From the NCBI GenBank assembly GCA_016722295.1, contig JADKGL010000026.1:124001-188000 (forward strand): a stretch of DNA of 64,000 nt, read 5' to 3'. Below the pieces are notes generated by a model. That model was not told where the DNA came from and searched no databases. It saw only the letters and a program-made list of their open reading frames with translations. Made by a program: the position numbers and the translations under genes. This document shows, piece by piece, positions 8,700 to 17,590 of the stretch; position 1 is the stretch's first letter; each line of letters opens with the position of its first letter. Source of the stretch: Saprospiraceae bacterium. GTDB lineage: Bacteria > Bacteroidota > Bacteroidia > Chitinophagales > Saprospiraceae.

Positions 8700-10178
8700 A
8701 TGATAATCAAAAAATACATTTTTTTAATTCTGCTTTTAGAGCTTATTTTAATAAATCTGAATGCTCAAGAAAAGTATGTCATACTGTACAATAATGATAC
8801 AGCCATTGTTGGCACCGAAATTATTTCTTATAAAGATAAAATAGTCGTTCTTGGCACAAGTTTTAAATTTGACCCACCATATTCAGGTACTCCTATTGAA
8901 GGAGAATATACTTATGGAAGTAGGCTTTTCCTATTAGATGCCAATTTGAATATTTTAAAAGAGCAGCAATTCACGAATGGAGGAGGTGCTTATGGAGTTA
9001 TTCCAGCATATAACATGCATTTGCTCGATACTGAGGAAATTATTATACCTTACTCAATTAATAAAGGCATTGTAACATGCGACAACAGTAACTTTGCTAT
9101 ACACTCAAAACAAGTTGAAGCCATTAGTGTGAATATGTTTTCTAATATCAATCCAAATATTGAATTCCACACGATAAATGATTTAAATTGTGAAGATCAA
9201 GAAATAATAAATTCTTTTACGAATAAAAATTACTCTGTGACGATATCGAATGATAAATATCGAAAACAAATAGAATTTCGGTGGTTGAATAAAAACAATA
9301 TTTCATTTCAAAAAAAAGTATACCAATATAAAAATTTGTCTCAATATGGAAATATTTTATGCGCTGAAAAAGACCAGAGTTTCTTTGTTTTTGGTTCAGA
9401 CTCCACTTTTGAAAGTCTTTTAATATTAAAATTTAATTCAGATGGAAATATTATTTCAGAATATAAATTTCCTATTAAATCGTCTTTTAAAAAAATTGTA
9501 AATAAAAGTGGAGATTTATTTTTGCTAATTGGAGATGAATACGTAGCTAATAATTGGAAACAATATATTTATGAATTAAATCCACTGATTGGCATTGTTA
9601 GAAAGGTGCAAATAACAAATTCTATTGTCGATATTACGCCAATAAATGAAACAGAATTTGCAATTCTTTATAAAAATCTAAACACAGATCCTCTAAGAGC
9701 ATTCAGAATAGCAAAGCTTGATTCAGCGTTGACCTTTCAAAATGAAAAAATTTACAACTATAATAATTCTGTTCCAAATAAAATAAAGATCTTGGAAAAT
9801 GGAAAAATTGCTGTCGTTGGAAGTGTATATACTAAGCATGAATACACTTCAAAGAATAATCCATATTTTAAAACATTCGTATTATTAGATAATTTTGATA
9901 TTCTTTTGGAAAACAGAAATTTAAATCCTTTAAAAAAATTATCTATCTATCCCAATCCTGCTAAAAATGAGATAATTATTATAACTAAAGATGAAGAGAC
10001 GAAAATACAAGCTTTGGCACTATTTTCATCAAATGGAAATAAAATCTTATCAACAAAAATAAATACACCTAGTAATGAATACTTTTTTGATGTTTCAGAT
10101 CTAAGTTCAGGTATATATATTATTCAGATTGAATTAAATAATGGCAACAAAGTGAATAAAAAAATCATTAAAAATTAA
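8700..10178 (+). CDS. Secreted protein with T9SS type A sorting domain
   Basis: 492 residues. A signal peptide (MIIKKYIFLILLLELILINLNAQ) leads into a long region of repeated short beta-strand segments with many Asn, Lys and Ile, possibly a propeller-like fold with no recognised catalytic motif. The last ~80 residues are a T9SS C-terminal domain: KKLSIYPNPAKNEIII, then SSNGNKI, LSSGIYIIQIE and a basic end KKIIKN. It is therefore probably exported across the outer membrane and released or attached at the cell surface. The gene is bracketed by two direct repeat copies, so it may have moved or be prone to loss. Function unknown. Confidence 0.85.
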   Translation: MIIKKYIFLILLLELILINLNAQEKYVILYNNDTAIVGTEIISYKDKIVVLGTSFKFDPPYSGTPIEGEYTYGSRLFLLDANLNILKEQQFTNGGGAYGVIPAYNMHLLDTEEIIIPYSINKGIVTCDNSNFAIHSKQVEAISVNMFSNINPNIEFHTINDLNCEDQEIINSFTNKNYSVTISNDKYRKQIEFRWLNKNNISFQKKVYQYKNLSQYGNILCAEKDQSFFVFGSDSTFESLLILKFNSDGNIISEYKFPIKSSFKKIVNKSGDLFLLIGDEYVANNWKQYIYELNPLIGIVRKVQITNSIVDITPINETEFAILYKNLNTDPLRAFRIAKLDSALTFQNEKIYNYNNSVPNKIKILENGKIAVVGSVYTKHEYTSKNNPYFKTFVLLDNFDILLENRNLNPLKKLSIYPNPAKNEIIIITKDEETKIQALALFSSNGNKILSTKINTPSNEYFFDVSDLSSGIYIIQIELNNGNKVNKKIIKN

Positions 10179-10197
10179 CTAACCCTACATAATTATT

Positions 10198-10419
10198 AGA
10201 ATCTGAAGGACTCCAATAATTATAGCAATATAAACATGGCAATAACATAGAACCCCATCGGGGTCGAATAATTTCCAAGTGGATTAAATTTTCTATAAAG
10301 ATTCAATCCCTTAAGGATTTCTATGTAAAAAAAGCATATAAACCTTACAATAACAAATAAATTTATGCTATATTTGTAATCTAATGTTTTGAAAATCCTA
10401 GACAAATGAATATTCTAAA
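10198..10419 (+). repeat. Intergenic repeat, copy 2 (~222 bp)
   Basis: Direct copy of 8402-8624. Here the palindromes are cleaner: ACCCCATCGGGGT and AATCCCTTAAGGATT. It follows the T9SS cargo gene by 20 bases and fills most of the 10179-10514 gap; the remaining ~95 bases before the next ATG show nothing notable. Confidence 0.9.
10369..10376 (+). promoter_or_regulatory. -7 promoter box inside repeat copy 2
   Basis: TATATTTG at the position equivalent to 8574-8581 in copy 1. It is about 139 bases upstream of the ATG at 10515; no clear -33 element. Confidence 0.4.
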
Positions 10420-10514
10420 AATTCCTTGCTGACCACAAAGCTATCTATGGTCCTATAAATGAAAATAAATATTGAATAATAAATTAATCTAACTAATATA
10501 TTACAATAAATAAC

Positions 10515-11180
10515 ATGAAAAAAATATTCTTATTAAAATTAATACTCATTTTCATATCTATTGTAAGTTGTGATGGTTGTATTGATCCCGACGAATGTCC
10601 AGATACATTTAATGTTCCTGCTGAAATTATTCCTTATCAACGACAATATCATATTGGTGATACCATTACATTATTTTCAAAATTTGATCGGCATGTTCAC
10701 GAAATTCGAACAGATAGAAAATATGACATGATAAATATCAATTGGTTTCCTAATACTTACATCCAGTTCTTAGATACAATTGGTGGAGCCAATACAATTC
10801 TTTCCAAATATTTTAAACTCATTTTAGATACAAAATGTAAAGAATATATTTCGACTACGTTAGGGGTTAGTGGCATAGATTGTAATTATACATTTGAAAA
10901 TGATAGTTTTTCATTAACTTACAAATTTATTCCTAAAAGGACAGGTAATTTTTTCTTGTCGCAAAAATGTGCAATAGGACCAAATTTTAATGAGCAGGAT
11001 TTTCCAGGGAAATGTAGAAACTATGGATATTATGTAATAGTAGATATGAATTCAGGGAAAGATGGAAATATTGATATTTTAGAAAGTGCAAAAGATTCTT
11101 TATACAATCATTGGGTCTTATCAAATCCAAAAACAAGATTTTACGAACGAGGTGGCTTTTGTTTTACGGTTGTCCCTTAA
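10515..11180 (+). CDS. Putative lipoprotein of unknown function
   Basis: 221 residues. The N-terminus (MKKIFLLKLILIFISIVSC) is a lipoprotein signal with SIVSC as lipobox. The mature protein begins DGCIDPDECPDTFNVPAEI. Several Cys residues and many aromatic beta-strand-like segments follow. No family recognised. It stands alone after repeat copy 2, with a 306-base gap downstream. Confidence 0.7.
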   Translation: MKKIFLLKLILIFISIVSCDGCIDPDECPDTFNVPAEIIPYQRQYHIGDTITLFSKFDRHVHEIRTDRKYDMININWFPNTYIQFLDTIGGANTILSKYFKLILDTKCKEYISTTLGVSGIDCNYTFENDSFSLTYKFIPKRTGNFFLSQKCAIGPNFNEQDFPGKCRNYGYYVIVDMNSGKDGNIDILESAKDSLYNHWVLSNPKTRFYERGGFCFTVVP

Positions 11181-11454
11181 GTTAGCGACAGACTTAAATT
11201 TGACAAATATTTATTCAAGATTCGGTGGAATAAAAATCTATTCACCGATTTAAAAATAAATTAAATCTTACTAAAACTGATCTTTAAATTTAAAGACTTG
11301 TTCATTGAAAATAAATGTGAGAATAATTCAGACCTATTGTTTTGCGTTATGAGTTAAAGTAACATTATAGTTTTAAATATCGATAATTTTTTTCAATAAT
11401 AAAATCTTCAATTCTAGTTTCAAATTAATTTCCATCTACCAATTACATAGAATT
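11181..11454. other. AT-rich intergenic stretch, no gene seen
   Basis: No frame with coding character, no RNA gene and no repeat of other parts of the window could be identified. The gap ends in the hairpin at 11455-11486. Confidence 0.5.
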
Positions 11455-11486
11455 CCCTATTTTGAGGCGAAATAGAAAAAATAGGG
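11455..11486 (+). promoter_or_regulatory. Perfect 9-bp hairpin abutting the amidohydrolase start codon
   Basis: CCCTATTTT (11455-11463) and AAAATAGGG (11478-11486) are perfect inverted repeats with a 14-base loop. The right arm ends directly before the ATG at 11487, so the stem would hold the ribosome-binding region. Confidence 0.5.
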
Positions 11487-14453
11487 ATGAGTAAGTATTT
11501 TTTTATAATATGTTCGATCTTCTGTATTCGGTCTGTCGCTCAGATTACATTTCCAGTCAATGATATTCGCGATCCTGAAAGGCAATTGATCCTTTTGACG
11601 AATGGCATCATTCATTCAGATCCACAGTCTGAAGAGTTCAGAGGAAGTATCCTCATCAAAGATGGACGCATCATACAAGTTGCTAGTGCAATAGAGATTC
11701 CTAAAGGAGCCATAGTCAAAGATCTAGCTGGTGCGCATGTGTACCCTTCTTTTATCGACCCTTTGGCAGAATACGGCATTCCTGAGCCCAAAAAAGCAAA
11801 CTCCACAAACCCAATGTTGAGCGGTAAAGACGGCGCTTATTCTTGGAATGAAGCACTCAGACCTGAGATCAAATCAAGTCAACTTTTTACTACAAAATCG
11901 GAAGAAGCTGAAAAATGGAGAGAAGCCGGTTTTGGTGCGGTCAATACACATTATCCCGATGGGATCTCTCGAGGTACTTCTTGTGCAGTATTTTTAGGAG
12001 ACCAAAATGAGCATATGATGTTGTTGCGCGACGAAGTGAGCCATGTCATGAGTTTACAAAAAGGTCTTTCCTCTCAAGAGTATCCAGGCTCTCTCATGGG
12101 CGTGATCGCTTTACTCAGACAATGTTATTATGATGGAATGCATTACATGACGGCTATACAGCCTAAGGAAGTAAATTTTTCATTACAAGAATGGAATCGC
12201 ATTCAAAATTTACCACAAATCTTTATTGCCAATGACAAATTAGATATTTTAAGAATCAATAAATTAGGCAAAGAATTTTCAAAAAATTATATTATTAAAA
12301 CATCTGGAAATGAATATCAAAGATTGCCCGAAATCAAACAAACCAATGCAAAATTGATCGTTCCATTGAAGTTTCCTACAGCTTATGATGTCGAAGATCC
12401 TTACAATGCAATCCAAATCGATCTAGCAGATCTCAAACACTGGGAAATGGCACCAGCAAATGCTGGATTACTAGAAAAAAATAATATTCCTTTTGTTTTT
12501 ACTTCATCAGGATTAAAAGAGCGCAAAGAGTTTTTAACACAAATACGAAAAGCGATTCAGTACGGTCTAAGTCCAAACAAAGCACTTTATGCGATTACTT
12601 TAGGTCCTGCAGAATTCTTGGGTTTATCAGAAGAACTAGGCACATTAAAAGCAAATAAATGGGCAAATCTGATCATTACCAATGGACCATTGTTTGACGA
12701 TAAAACTTCGATTAAAGAAAATTGGATCAAAGGCGTATCTTACTCTTATGGCAAAACCGAAACCAAAGCTCATGCTGGAATTTATAATCTCGATTTTCAA
12801 GATAAAAAATATACTGTCGAAATCTCCGAATCTGGAGAAACAAAAATAACTAGTGCCGATTCTTCTAAAGTAACTATAAAAGCAAGTCTTGGAGAAAAAT
12901 CATTTTCTGGAAAATTACAAAAATCTGAAAACGGGGTTGTTCTTTTTTACACAACAAAAACACAAAATGGATTTTTTGGAAATGCAACTCTTGAAAATGG
13001 TTCGTGGGCTCCTATACAATTTGTAAAAATAAAAGACCTGAGTAGTACAACCGCTGCAAAAAAAGACAGCAGTTCTACAAAACAAAATGAAATCGGAAAA
13101 ATCACTTATCCTTTCATGGCATACGGTTACACAGAAAAACCAAAGCAAGAAAATTATTTGATCAAAAATACTAAGGTGTGGACTTGCGAAGAAAATGGCA
13201 TCCAAGAAAATACAGATGTACTCATTCGCAATGGAAAAATCGTATCAATAGGTAAAAATATTACTGCTACTGATGCTATCCAAATCGATGGAACAAACAA
13301 ACACTTAACTCCGGGAATAATTGATGAACATTCGCACATTGCGATTTCAAGAGGAGTCAATGAGTGCACACAATCTAATACCGCAGAAGTAAGAATCGGT
13401 GATGTGGTGAATTCAGAAGATGTAAATATCTATCGCCAATTAGCTGGAGGAGTTACTACTTCACATCTACTTCATGGATCTTGCAATCCAATAGGTGGTC
13501 AAACCACTTTGATAAAATTGAGATGGGGATATGCACCAGAAGAAATGAAAATGACGCCACACGATGGCTTCATAAAATTTGCACTTGGTGAAAACGTAAA
13601 GCGTTCTGGAGGAAATCAAGGCAATCGCTATCCGGATTCGCGAATGGGAGTGGAACAAGTTTTCCTCGATGCATTTACTCGCGCGAAAGATTATGAATCC
13701 AAAAGAAAACTTGAAGGAAATAAAGTTCGAAAAGATTTAGAGCTCGATGCATTAGTTGAGATTATGAATAAAACTCGCTTTATCACTTGTCACTCTTATG
13801 TCCAATCAGAGATTAACATGCTCATGCATCTTGCAGATAAATTCAATTTTAAAGTCAACACATTTACTCATATCTTAGAAGGATTTAAAGTCGCCGATAA
13901 GATGAGAAATCATGGAGCTGGTGCTTCTTCGTTTTCAGACTGGTGGGCCTACAAATATGAGGTATACGATGCGATCCCTTACAATGGTGCCATCTTACAC
14001 GATCAAAAAATAGTGACAGCATATAATTCTGATGATGCAGAAATGGCGCGAAGATTGAACCAAGAAGCGGGAAAAGCAATCATGTATGGCAATGTGCCAG
14101 AAACAGAAGCCTTAAAATTCGTAACACTGAATCCTGCTAAATTATTACACATCGATGATCGCGTTGGTTCAATCAAAGTGGGAAAAGATGCAGATCTGGT
14201 ATTGTGGAATGATCATCCTCTCTCTGTATATGCTAGTGCAGATATGACCTTTGTAGATGGAATTAAATTTTTTGATCGAAAGCATGATCTCACATTGCGC
14301 GAAGAAGTAAAAAATGAACGCAATCGAATTATTCAAAAATTGATTAGTTTGAAAAAAGACGGAGAGCGAACAATGCCTTTCTCTTCACCTCCAAAACGAT
14401 TCTATCATTGCGATACCGAAGGAGAAGAAGGAGAAGAAAATCATGCACATTAA
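11487..14453 (+). CDS. Secreted tandem amidohydrolase-fold protein (one active-looking, one degenerate half)
   Basis: 988 residues with a signal peptide ending near SVAQ. Two amidohydrolase-superfamily modules are fused. The N-terminal half (about 30-440) keeps the fold signatures (a LLTNGIIHSD start and a late GTLKANKWANLIITNGPLF segment), but where the metal-binding HxH belongs it reads YPSFIDPLAEYG (86-97), so this half lacks metal ligands. The C-terminal half (about 555-960) has HSH at 615-617, later His residues (SYVQSEI...FTHILEG) and Asp849 in NSDDAEMARR, and should bind metal. Such periplasmic proteins are usually called imidazolonepropionase- or dipeptidase-like; the substrate is unknown. 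The C-terminus is His/Glu-rich. Followed after a short gap by a second family member. Confidence 0.85.
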   Translation: MSKYFFIICSIFCIRSVAQITFPVNDIRDPERQLILLTNGIIHSDPQSEEFRGSILIKDGRIIQVASAIEIPKGAIVKDLAGAHVYPSFIDPLAEYGIPEPKKANSTNPMLSGKDGAYSWNEALRPEIKSSQLFTTKSEEAEKWREAGFGAVNTHYPDGISRGTSCAVFLGDQNEHMMLLRDEVSHVMSLQKGLSSQEYPGSLMGVIALLRQCYYDGMHYMTAIQPKEVNFSLQEWNRIQNLPQIFIANDKLDILRINKLGKEFSKNYIIKTSGNEYQRLPEIKQTNAKLIVPLKFPTAYDVEDPYNAIQIDLADLKHWEMAPANAGLLEKNNIPFVFTSSGLKERKEFLTQIRKAIQYGLSPNKALYAITLGPAEFLGLSEELGTLKANKWANLIITNGPLFDDKTSIKENWIKGVSYSYGKTETKAHAGIYNLDFQDKKYTVEISESGETKITSADSSKVTIKASLGEKSFSGKLQKSENGVVLFYTTKTQNGFFGNATLENGSWAPIQFVKIKDLSSTTAAKKDSSSTKQNEIGKITYPFMAYGYTEKPKQENYLIKNTKVWTCEENGIQENTDVLIRNGKIVSIGKNITATDAIQIDGTNKHLTPGIIDEHSHIAISRGVNECTQSNTAEVRIGDVVNSEDVNIYRQLAGGVTTSHLLHGSCNPIGGQTTLIKLRWGYAPEEMKMTPHDGFIKFALGENVKRSGGNQGNRYPDSRMGVEQVFLDAFTRAKDYESKRKLEGNKVRKDLELDALVEIMNKTRFITCHSYVQSEINMLMHLADKFNFKVNTFTHILEGFKVADKMRNHGAGASSFSDWWAYKYEVYDAIPYNGAILHDQKIVTAYNSDDAEMARRLNQEAGKAIMYGNVPETEALKFVTLNPAKLLHIDDRVGSIKVGKDADLVLWNDHPLSVYASADMTFVDGIKFFDRKHDLTLREEVKNERNRIIQKLISLKKDGERTMPFSSPPKRFYHCDTEGEEGEENHAH

Positions 14454-14486
14454 TCTAACAATTTGTACATTTTCAAAAAGAAAAAA

Positions 14487-15782
14487 ATGAATCATATTAT
14501 AAAATATACCCTTTTAAATTTGTTGGTCTTTTTCAATAGCAGTTGGATGACAGGACAAACTACACCAGCAAATCCACAAACCGATATCATAGCCATTGTC
14601 GGAGGAACTATCCATGTCGGAAATGGTGAACTTATTCAAAATGGCATTATTCAATTTGAAAAAGGTAAAATAACTTATGTAGGAAATGAGCCTCAAAAAA
14701 TTGCAGCCAATGCAAGAAAAATAAACGCTACTGGAAAAGAAATTTATCCAGGATTTATCGCTGCAAATACTAATTTAGGCCTCAATGAAATAGAACAAGT
14801 AAAAGCCACTATAGATGAATCCGAAATTGGCGCAATGAACGCTAACATTCGATCTATCATAGCATATAATACCGATTCAAGGGTTCAAGCTACGCTGCGC
14901 TCCAATGGCGTCTTACTCGCGGAGGTTGCTCCTCGCGGTGGCATTATTTCGGGTCAATCTTCATTGGTACAACTCGACGCATGGAATTGGGAAGATGCAT
15001 CTATTTGCACAGATTGTGCGATCCATTTAAACTGGCCTTCTCCATACCGATTCAATGGATGGTGGGCAGAGCCTGCAGCTTCAAGTGTCAATGAAAAATA
15101 TGTTAAAGAAATAGACAGAATCAAACTTTTTTTTGATGAAGCGTATGCTTATTCAAAGAATCCTCCTACATCTGAAAAAAATCTACGCTACGAGGCAATG
15201 CTTGGCGTGTTCAATGGAACTAAGAAATTAATGATCCATGCTTCTCTCTCCAAAGCAATCATCGCTGCCGTTTTATTTGCAAAAGAATATAATCTTACTC
15301 CAGTTATTGTGGATGGTGAAGATAGTTGGCGGATTACTTCATTTTTAAAAGAGCACAATGTTCCAGTCTTACTAAGCGAAACACACAATCTTCCTCAAAG
15401 AGAAGATGACGATATCGATATTAATTTTAAGACTCCAAAATTATTGAACGATGCAGGGATCTTATTTGGTTTAAAATTAAATGGTTTTTGGCAACAGCGA
15501 AATTTAGCTTTCCAAGCAGGTCAAATGGTCGCTTTTGGTTTAGACAAAGAAAAAGCAATCGCTTCCATAACTGGAAATATTGCTAAAATTTTCGGTCAAA
15601 AAAATATAGGAACGATCGAAGTATACAAAGACGCTACGCTTTTTATCAGCGAAGGTGACGCCCTTGATATGAAAACCAATCGAGTTACTTCAGCATTTAT
15701 CCAAGGTAGAGAAATCGATCTCAATAATCACCAAAAGGATTTGTATCAAAAATATATGAATAAGTATCATCCAAAAAATTAA
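14487..15782 (+). CDS. Secreted amidohydrolase-fold protein lacking HxH
   Basis: 431 residues from the ATG at 14487; an upstream in-frame TTG adds 8 Lys-rich codons and is less likely. A signal peptide ends near SWMTGQ. The fold resembles the N-terminal half of the preceding 988-residue protein: IVGGTIHVGNGELIQNGII, then IYPGFIAANTNLGL where HxH should be. The end has the GTIEVYKDATLFISEGD strand of the superfamily. With no metal ligands visible it is probably non-catalytic or a partner of the upstream protein. The two genes are 33 bases apart and likely co-transcribed. Confidence 0.8.
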   Translation: MNHIIKYTLLNLLVFFNSSWMTGQTTPANPQTDIIAIVGGTIHVGNGELIQNGIIQFEKGKITYVGNEPQKIAANARKINATGKEIYPGFIAANTNLGLNEIEQVKATIDESEIGAMNANIRSIIAYNTDSRVQATLRSNGVLLAEVAPRGGIISGQSSLVQLDAWNWEDASICTDCAIHLNWPSPYRFNGWWAEPAASSVNEKYVKEIDRIKLFFDEAYAYSKNPPTSEKNLRYEAMLGVFNGTKKLMIHASLSKAIIAAVLFAKEYNLTPVIVDGEDSWRITSFLKEHNVPVLLSETHNLPQREDDDIDINFKTPKLLNDAGILFGLKLNGFWQQRNLAFQAGQMVAFGLDKEKAIASITGNIAKIFGQKNIGTIEVYKDATLFISEGDALDMKTNRVTSAFIQGREIDLNNHQKDLYQKYMNKYHPKN

Positions 15783-15810
15783 AAACGAATTGTAACGTTA
15801 TCTTACTTTG

Positions 15811-16407
15811 ATGCGATATCTGATTATTTTCTTTTCCCTTATTCATTGTACTCTTTCAGCTCAAGTAGAGTATAAAGAATATCGCACTGTGATCGATGGT
15901 CAGCCAGTGACTGTCCTAGTTAAAGATGGTGATACCTTGATCATCGCTGATCTTGAGAAAGCTGTAGTTACTGCACCAATGGAATTTGATTACTCGGATG
16001 ATCGCGATCGATATCTTAAATATCGAAGGCATGCTGCTGTTGTATATCCTTATGCAGTTCAAGCCATTCGACTGTACAATCAACTTATGATCGAAACTGA
16101 AGGTAAATCTGAAAAAGAGAAAAAAAAGGTAATAAAAAATTTGTCTAAAAGATTGGAAGATGAATTTGAAGATCCTCTAAAAAACTTAACCAGAACGCAA
16201 GGTTTAATCTTAACGAAAATGATTGAAAAACATTTAGATCAATCTTTTTATAATGTAGTGAAGGAATTAAAAGGAGGCTTCTCTGCTTTCTATTGGAACC
16301 AACTCAGCAAACGGTTTGGTTACGATTTAAAAGACCAATATCGTCCAGGTGCTGATCCTGTGATGGATGCTGTCCTAGAGGATTTTGATATTAAAAAAGA
16401 TTTGTAA
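15811..16407 (+). CDS. DUF4294 family protein
   Basis: 198 residues from the ATG at 15811 (a preceding TTG is also in frame). Signal peptide MRYLIIFFSLIHCTLSAQ. The mature part has the features I associate with the Bacteroidota family DUF4294: RYLKYRRHAAVVYPYAVQAI near 70-88 and a helical, charged C-terminal half ending YDLKDQYRPGADP. Function unknown; periplasmic by signal. Its TAA shares its last base with the ATG of mvaD. Confidence 0.8.
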   Translation: MRYLIIFFSLIHCTLSAQVEYKEYRTVIDGQPVTVLVKDGDTLIIADLEKAVVTAPMEFDYSDDRDRYLKYRRHAAVVYPYAVQAIRLYNQLMIETEGKSEKEKKKVIKNLSKRLEDEFEDPLKNLTRTQGLILTKMIEKHLDQSFYNVVKELKGGFSAFYWNQLSKRFGYDLKDQYRPGADPVMDAVLEDFDIKKDL

Positions 16408-17447
16408 TGGAAGAATTTAAAATAAGTTGGCAAAGTCCTTCAAATATTGCAATTGTAAAATATTGGGGCAAAGAGGAAAATCAAATACCTATGAATCCTT
16501 CTTTCTCTTTTACCTTGGATAAAAGTAAATCTATAACTACCCTCATTGCTAAACCGAAAAACCAAGATTCAGAAAATAAATTTTTCTTTGACGGAATTCG
16601 AAACGACAGTTTTGGAAAAAAAAGTTTTCTTTTACTTGAAAAAATTTCAAAAATTGAACCTTGGCTACATGATTATTCTTTCGAAATTTATTCAAAAAAC
16701 ACATTTCCTCATTCTGCTGGTATCGCTTCGTCTGCTTCATCGATGAGTGCTCTTGCTCTTTGTCTTACTAGCCTTGTTGAGCAAAATAGTAAGAAAAAAT
16801 TTAGTCTTTGTGAATTCAATACTCTAGCCTCAGAGTATGCTCGTATAGGCAGTGGATCAGCTTCAAGATCTATTTACCCCAAAGGAAGTATTTGGGGACA
16901 AAACACTTCTATCGCCAATTCTTCAAATGCTTTTGCTATTGATTGGTCAAAAGAAATTCATCCTTATTTTCTACAAATTCAAGATGCAATCTTTCTAGTC
17001 AATCGCAACGAAAAATCTGTCTCGTCTTCAGCAGGCCACGAATTAATGAATCAACACCATTATCGAGCTTCACGAATTGTTCAAGCTAATCAAAATCTAA
17101 TTAAATTATTACAAGCATTAAAAACTGGAGATTGGAATACATTCGTCGAAATCTCAGAAGAAGAAGCCCTCACATTACATGGACTAATGATGAGTTCCAA
17201 TCCAGGTTATGTTTTGCTTGAAGGTGATTCTATTCGCTTGGTTCATTTCATTAGAAAATTGCGATCAGAACATGGGCTTCCAGTTTGTTTTACTATTGAT
17301 GCAGGACCAAATATTCATATGCTTTATCCTTTATCAAGAGCTAATGAAATTCTAGATCATATGAAATTGGAATTTCCTGAGTATTTTAGTGAAGACAGAA
17401 TCATTTTTGATTGTGTTGGGGAAGGACCTGTTTGTGTTAGTGAATAG
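16407..17447 (+). CDS. mvaD: Diphosphomevalonate decarboxylase (GHMP kinase family)
   Basis: Last dedicated step of the mevalonate route: ATP-dependent decarboxylation of mevalonate 5-diphosphate to isopentenyl diphosphate. The N-terminus has the family signature SPSNIAIVKYWGK (10-22) with NPSFSFTL (30-37). The GHMP phosphate-binding loop FPHSAGIASSASSMSAL is near 95-111, and the IGSGSASRSIYPKGSIWG segment near 150-168 carries the conserved Ser/Arg. The 346-residue length fits. It overlaps the DUF4294 stop by one base, so is translationally coupled. A mevalonate rather than MEP route for isoprenoids is implied but rests on this gene alone here. Confidence 0.9.
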   Translation: MEEFKISWQSPSNIAIVKYWGKEENQIPMNPSFSFTLDKSKSITTLIAKPKNQDSENKFFFDGIRNDSFGKKSFLLLEKISKIEPWLHDYSFEIYSKNTFPHSAGIASSASSMSALALCLTSLVEQNSKKKFSLCEFNTLASEYARIGSGSASRSIYPKGSIWGQNTSIANSSNAFAIDWSKEIHPYFLQIQDAIFLVNRNEKSVSSSAGHELMNQHHYRASRIVQANQNLIKLLQALKTGDWNTFVEISEEEALTLHGLMMSSNPGYVLLEGDSIRLVHFIRKLRSEHGLPVCFTIDAGPNIHMLYPLSRANEILDHMKLEFPEYFSEDRIIFDCVGEGPVCVSE

Positions 17448-17590
17448 TGAATGACTAATGGTGAACGGATAATGGTGAAGGACAACTATTTTCCACAAAA
17501 TTTGTCAGAACAAGATTTTTGGGATTACTAGGATAAATACACTTTGCCCTTCCAACTTTTTACTTTTATCTATTATCTGTTAACTAATTA
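17441..17590. repeat. Degenerate heptamer-like repeat tract, copy B
   Basis: Between convergent genes. A purine-rich arm (GTGAATAGTGAATGACTAATGGTGAA-like units) starts at the mvaD stop. After ~70 unrelated bases a pyrimidine-rich arm (CTTCCAACTTTTTACTTT then ATCTATTATCTGTTAACTAATTA) runs to the stop of the PagL gene. The right arm is closely related to the tract at 1425-1546. Confidence 0.6.

Noticed and set aside
10220..10405. 61-codon minus-strand frame within repeat copy 2
   Set aside because: The frame is not preserved in copy 1 (indel and substitutions), and the region behaves as non-coding repeat.
17489..17497. TTTTCCACA, a DnaA-box variant
   Set aside because: A single one-mismatch site between convergent genes with no cluster or AT-rich element; expected by chance in this composition.
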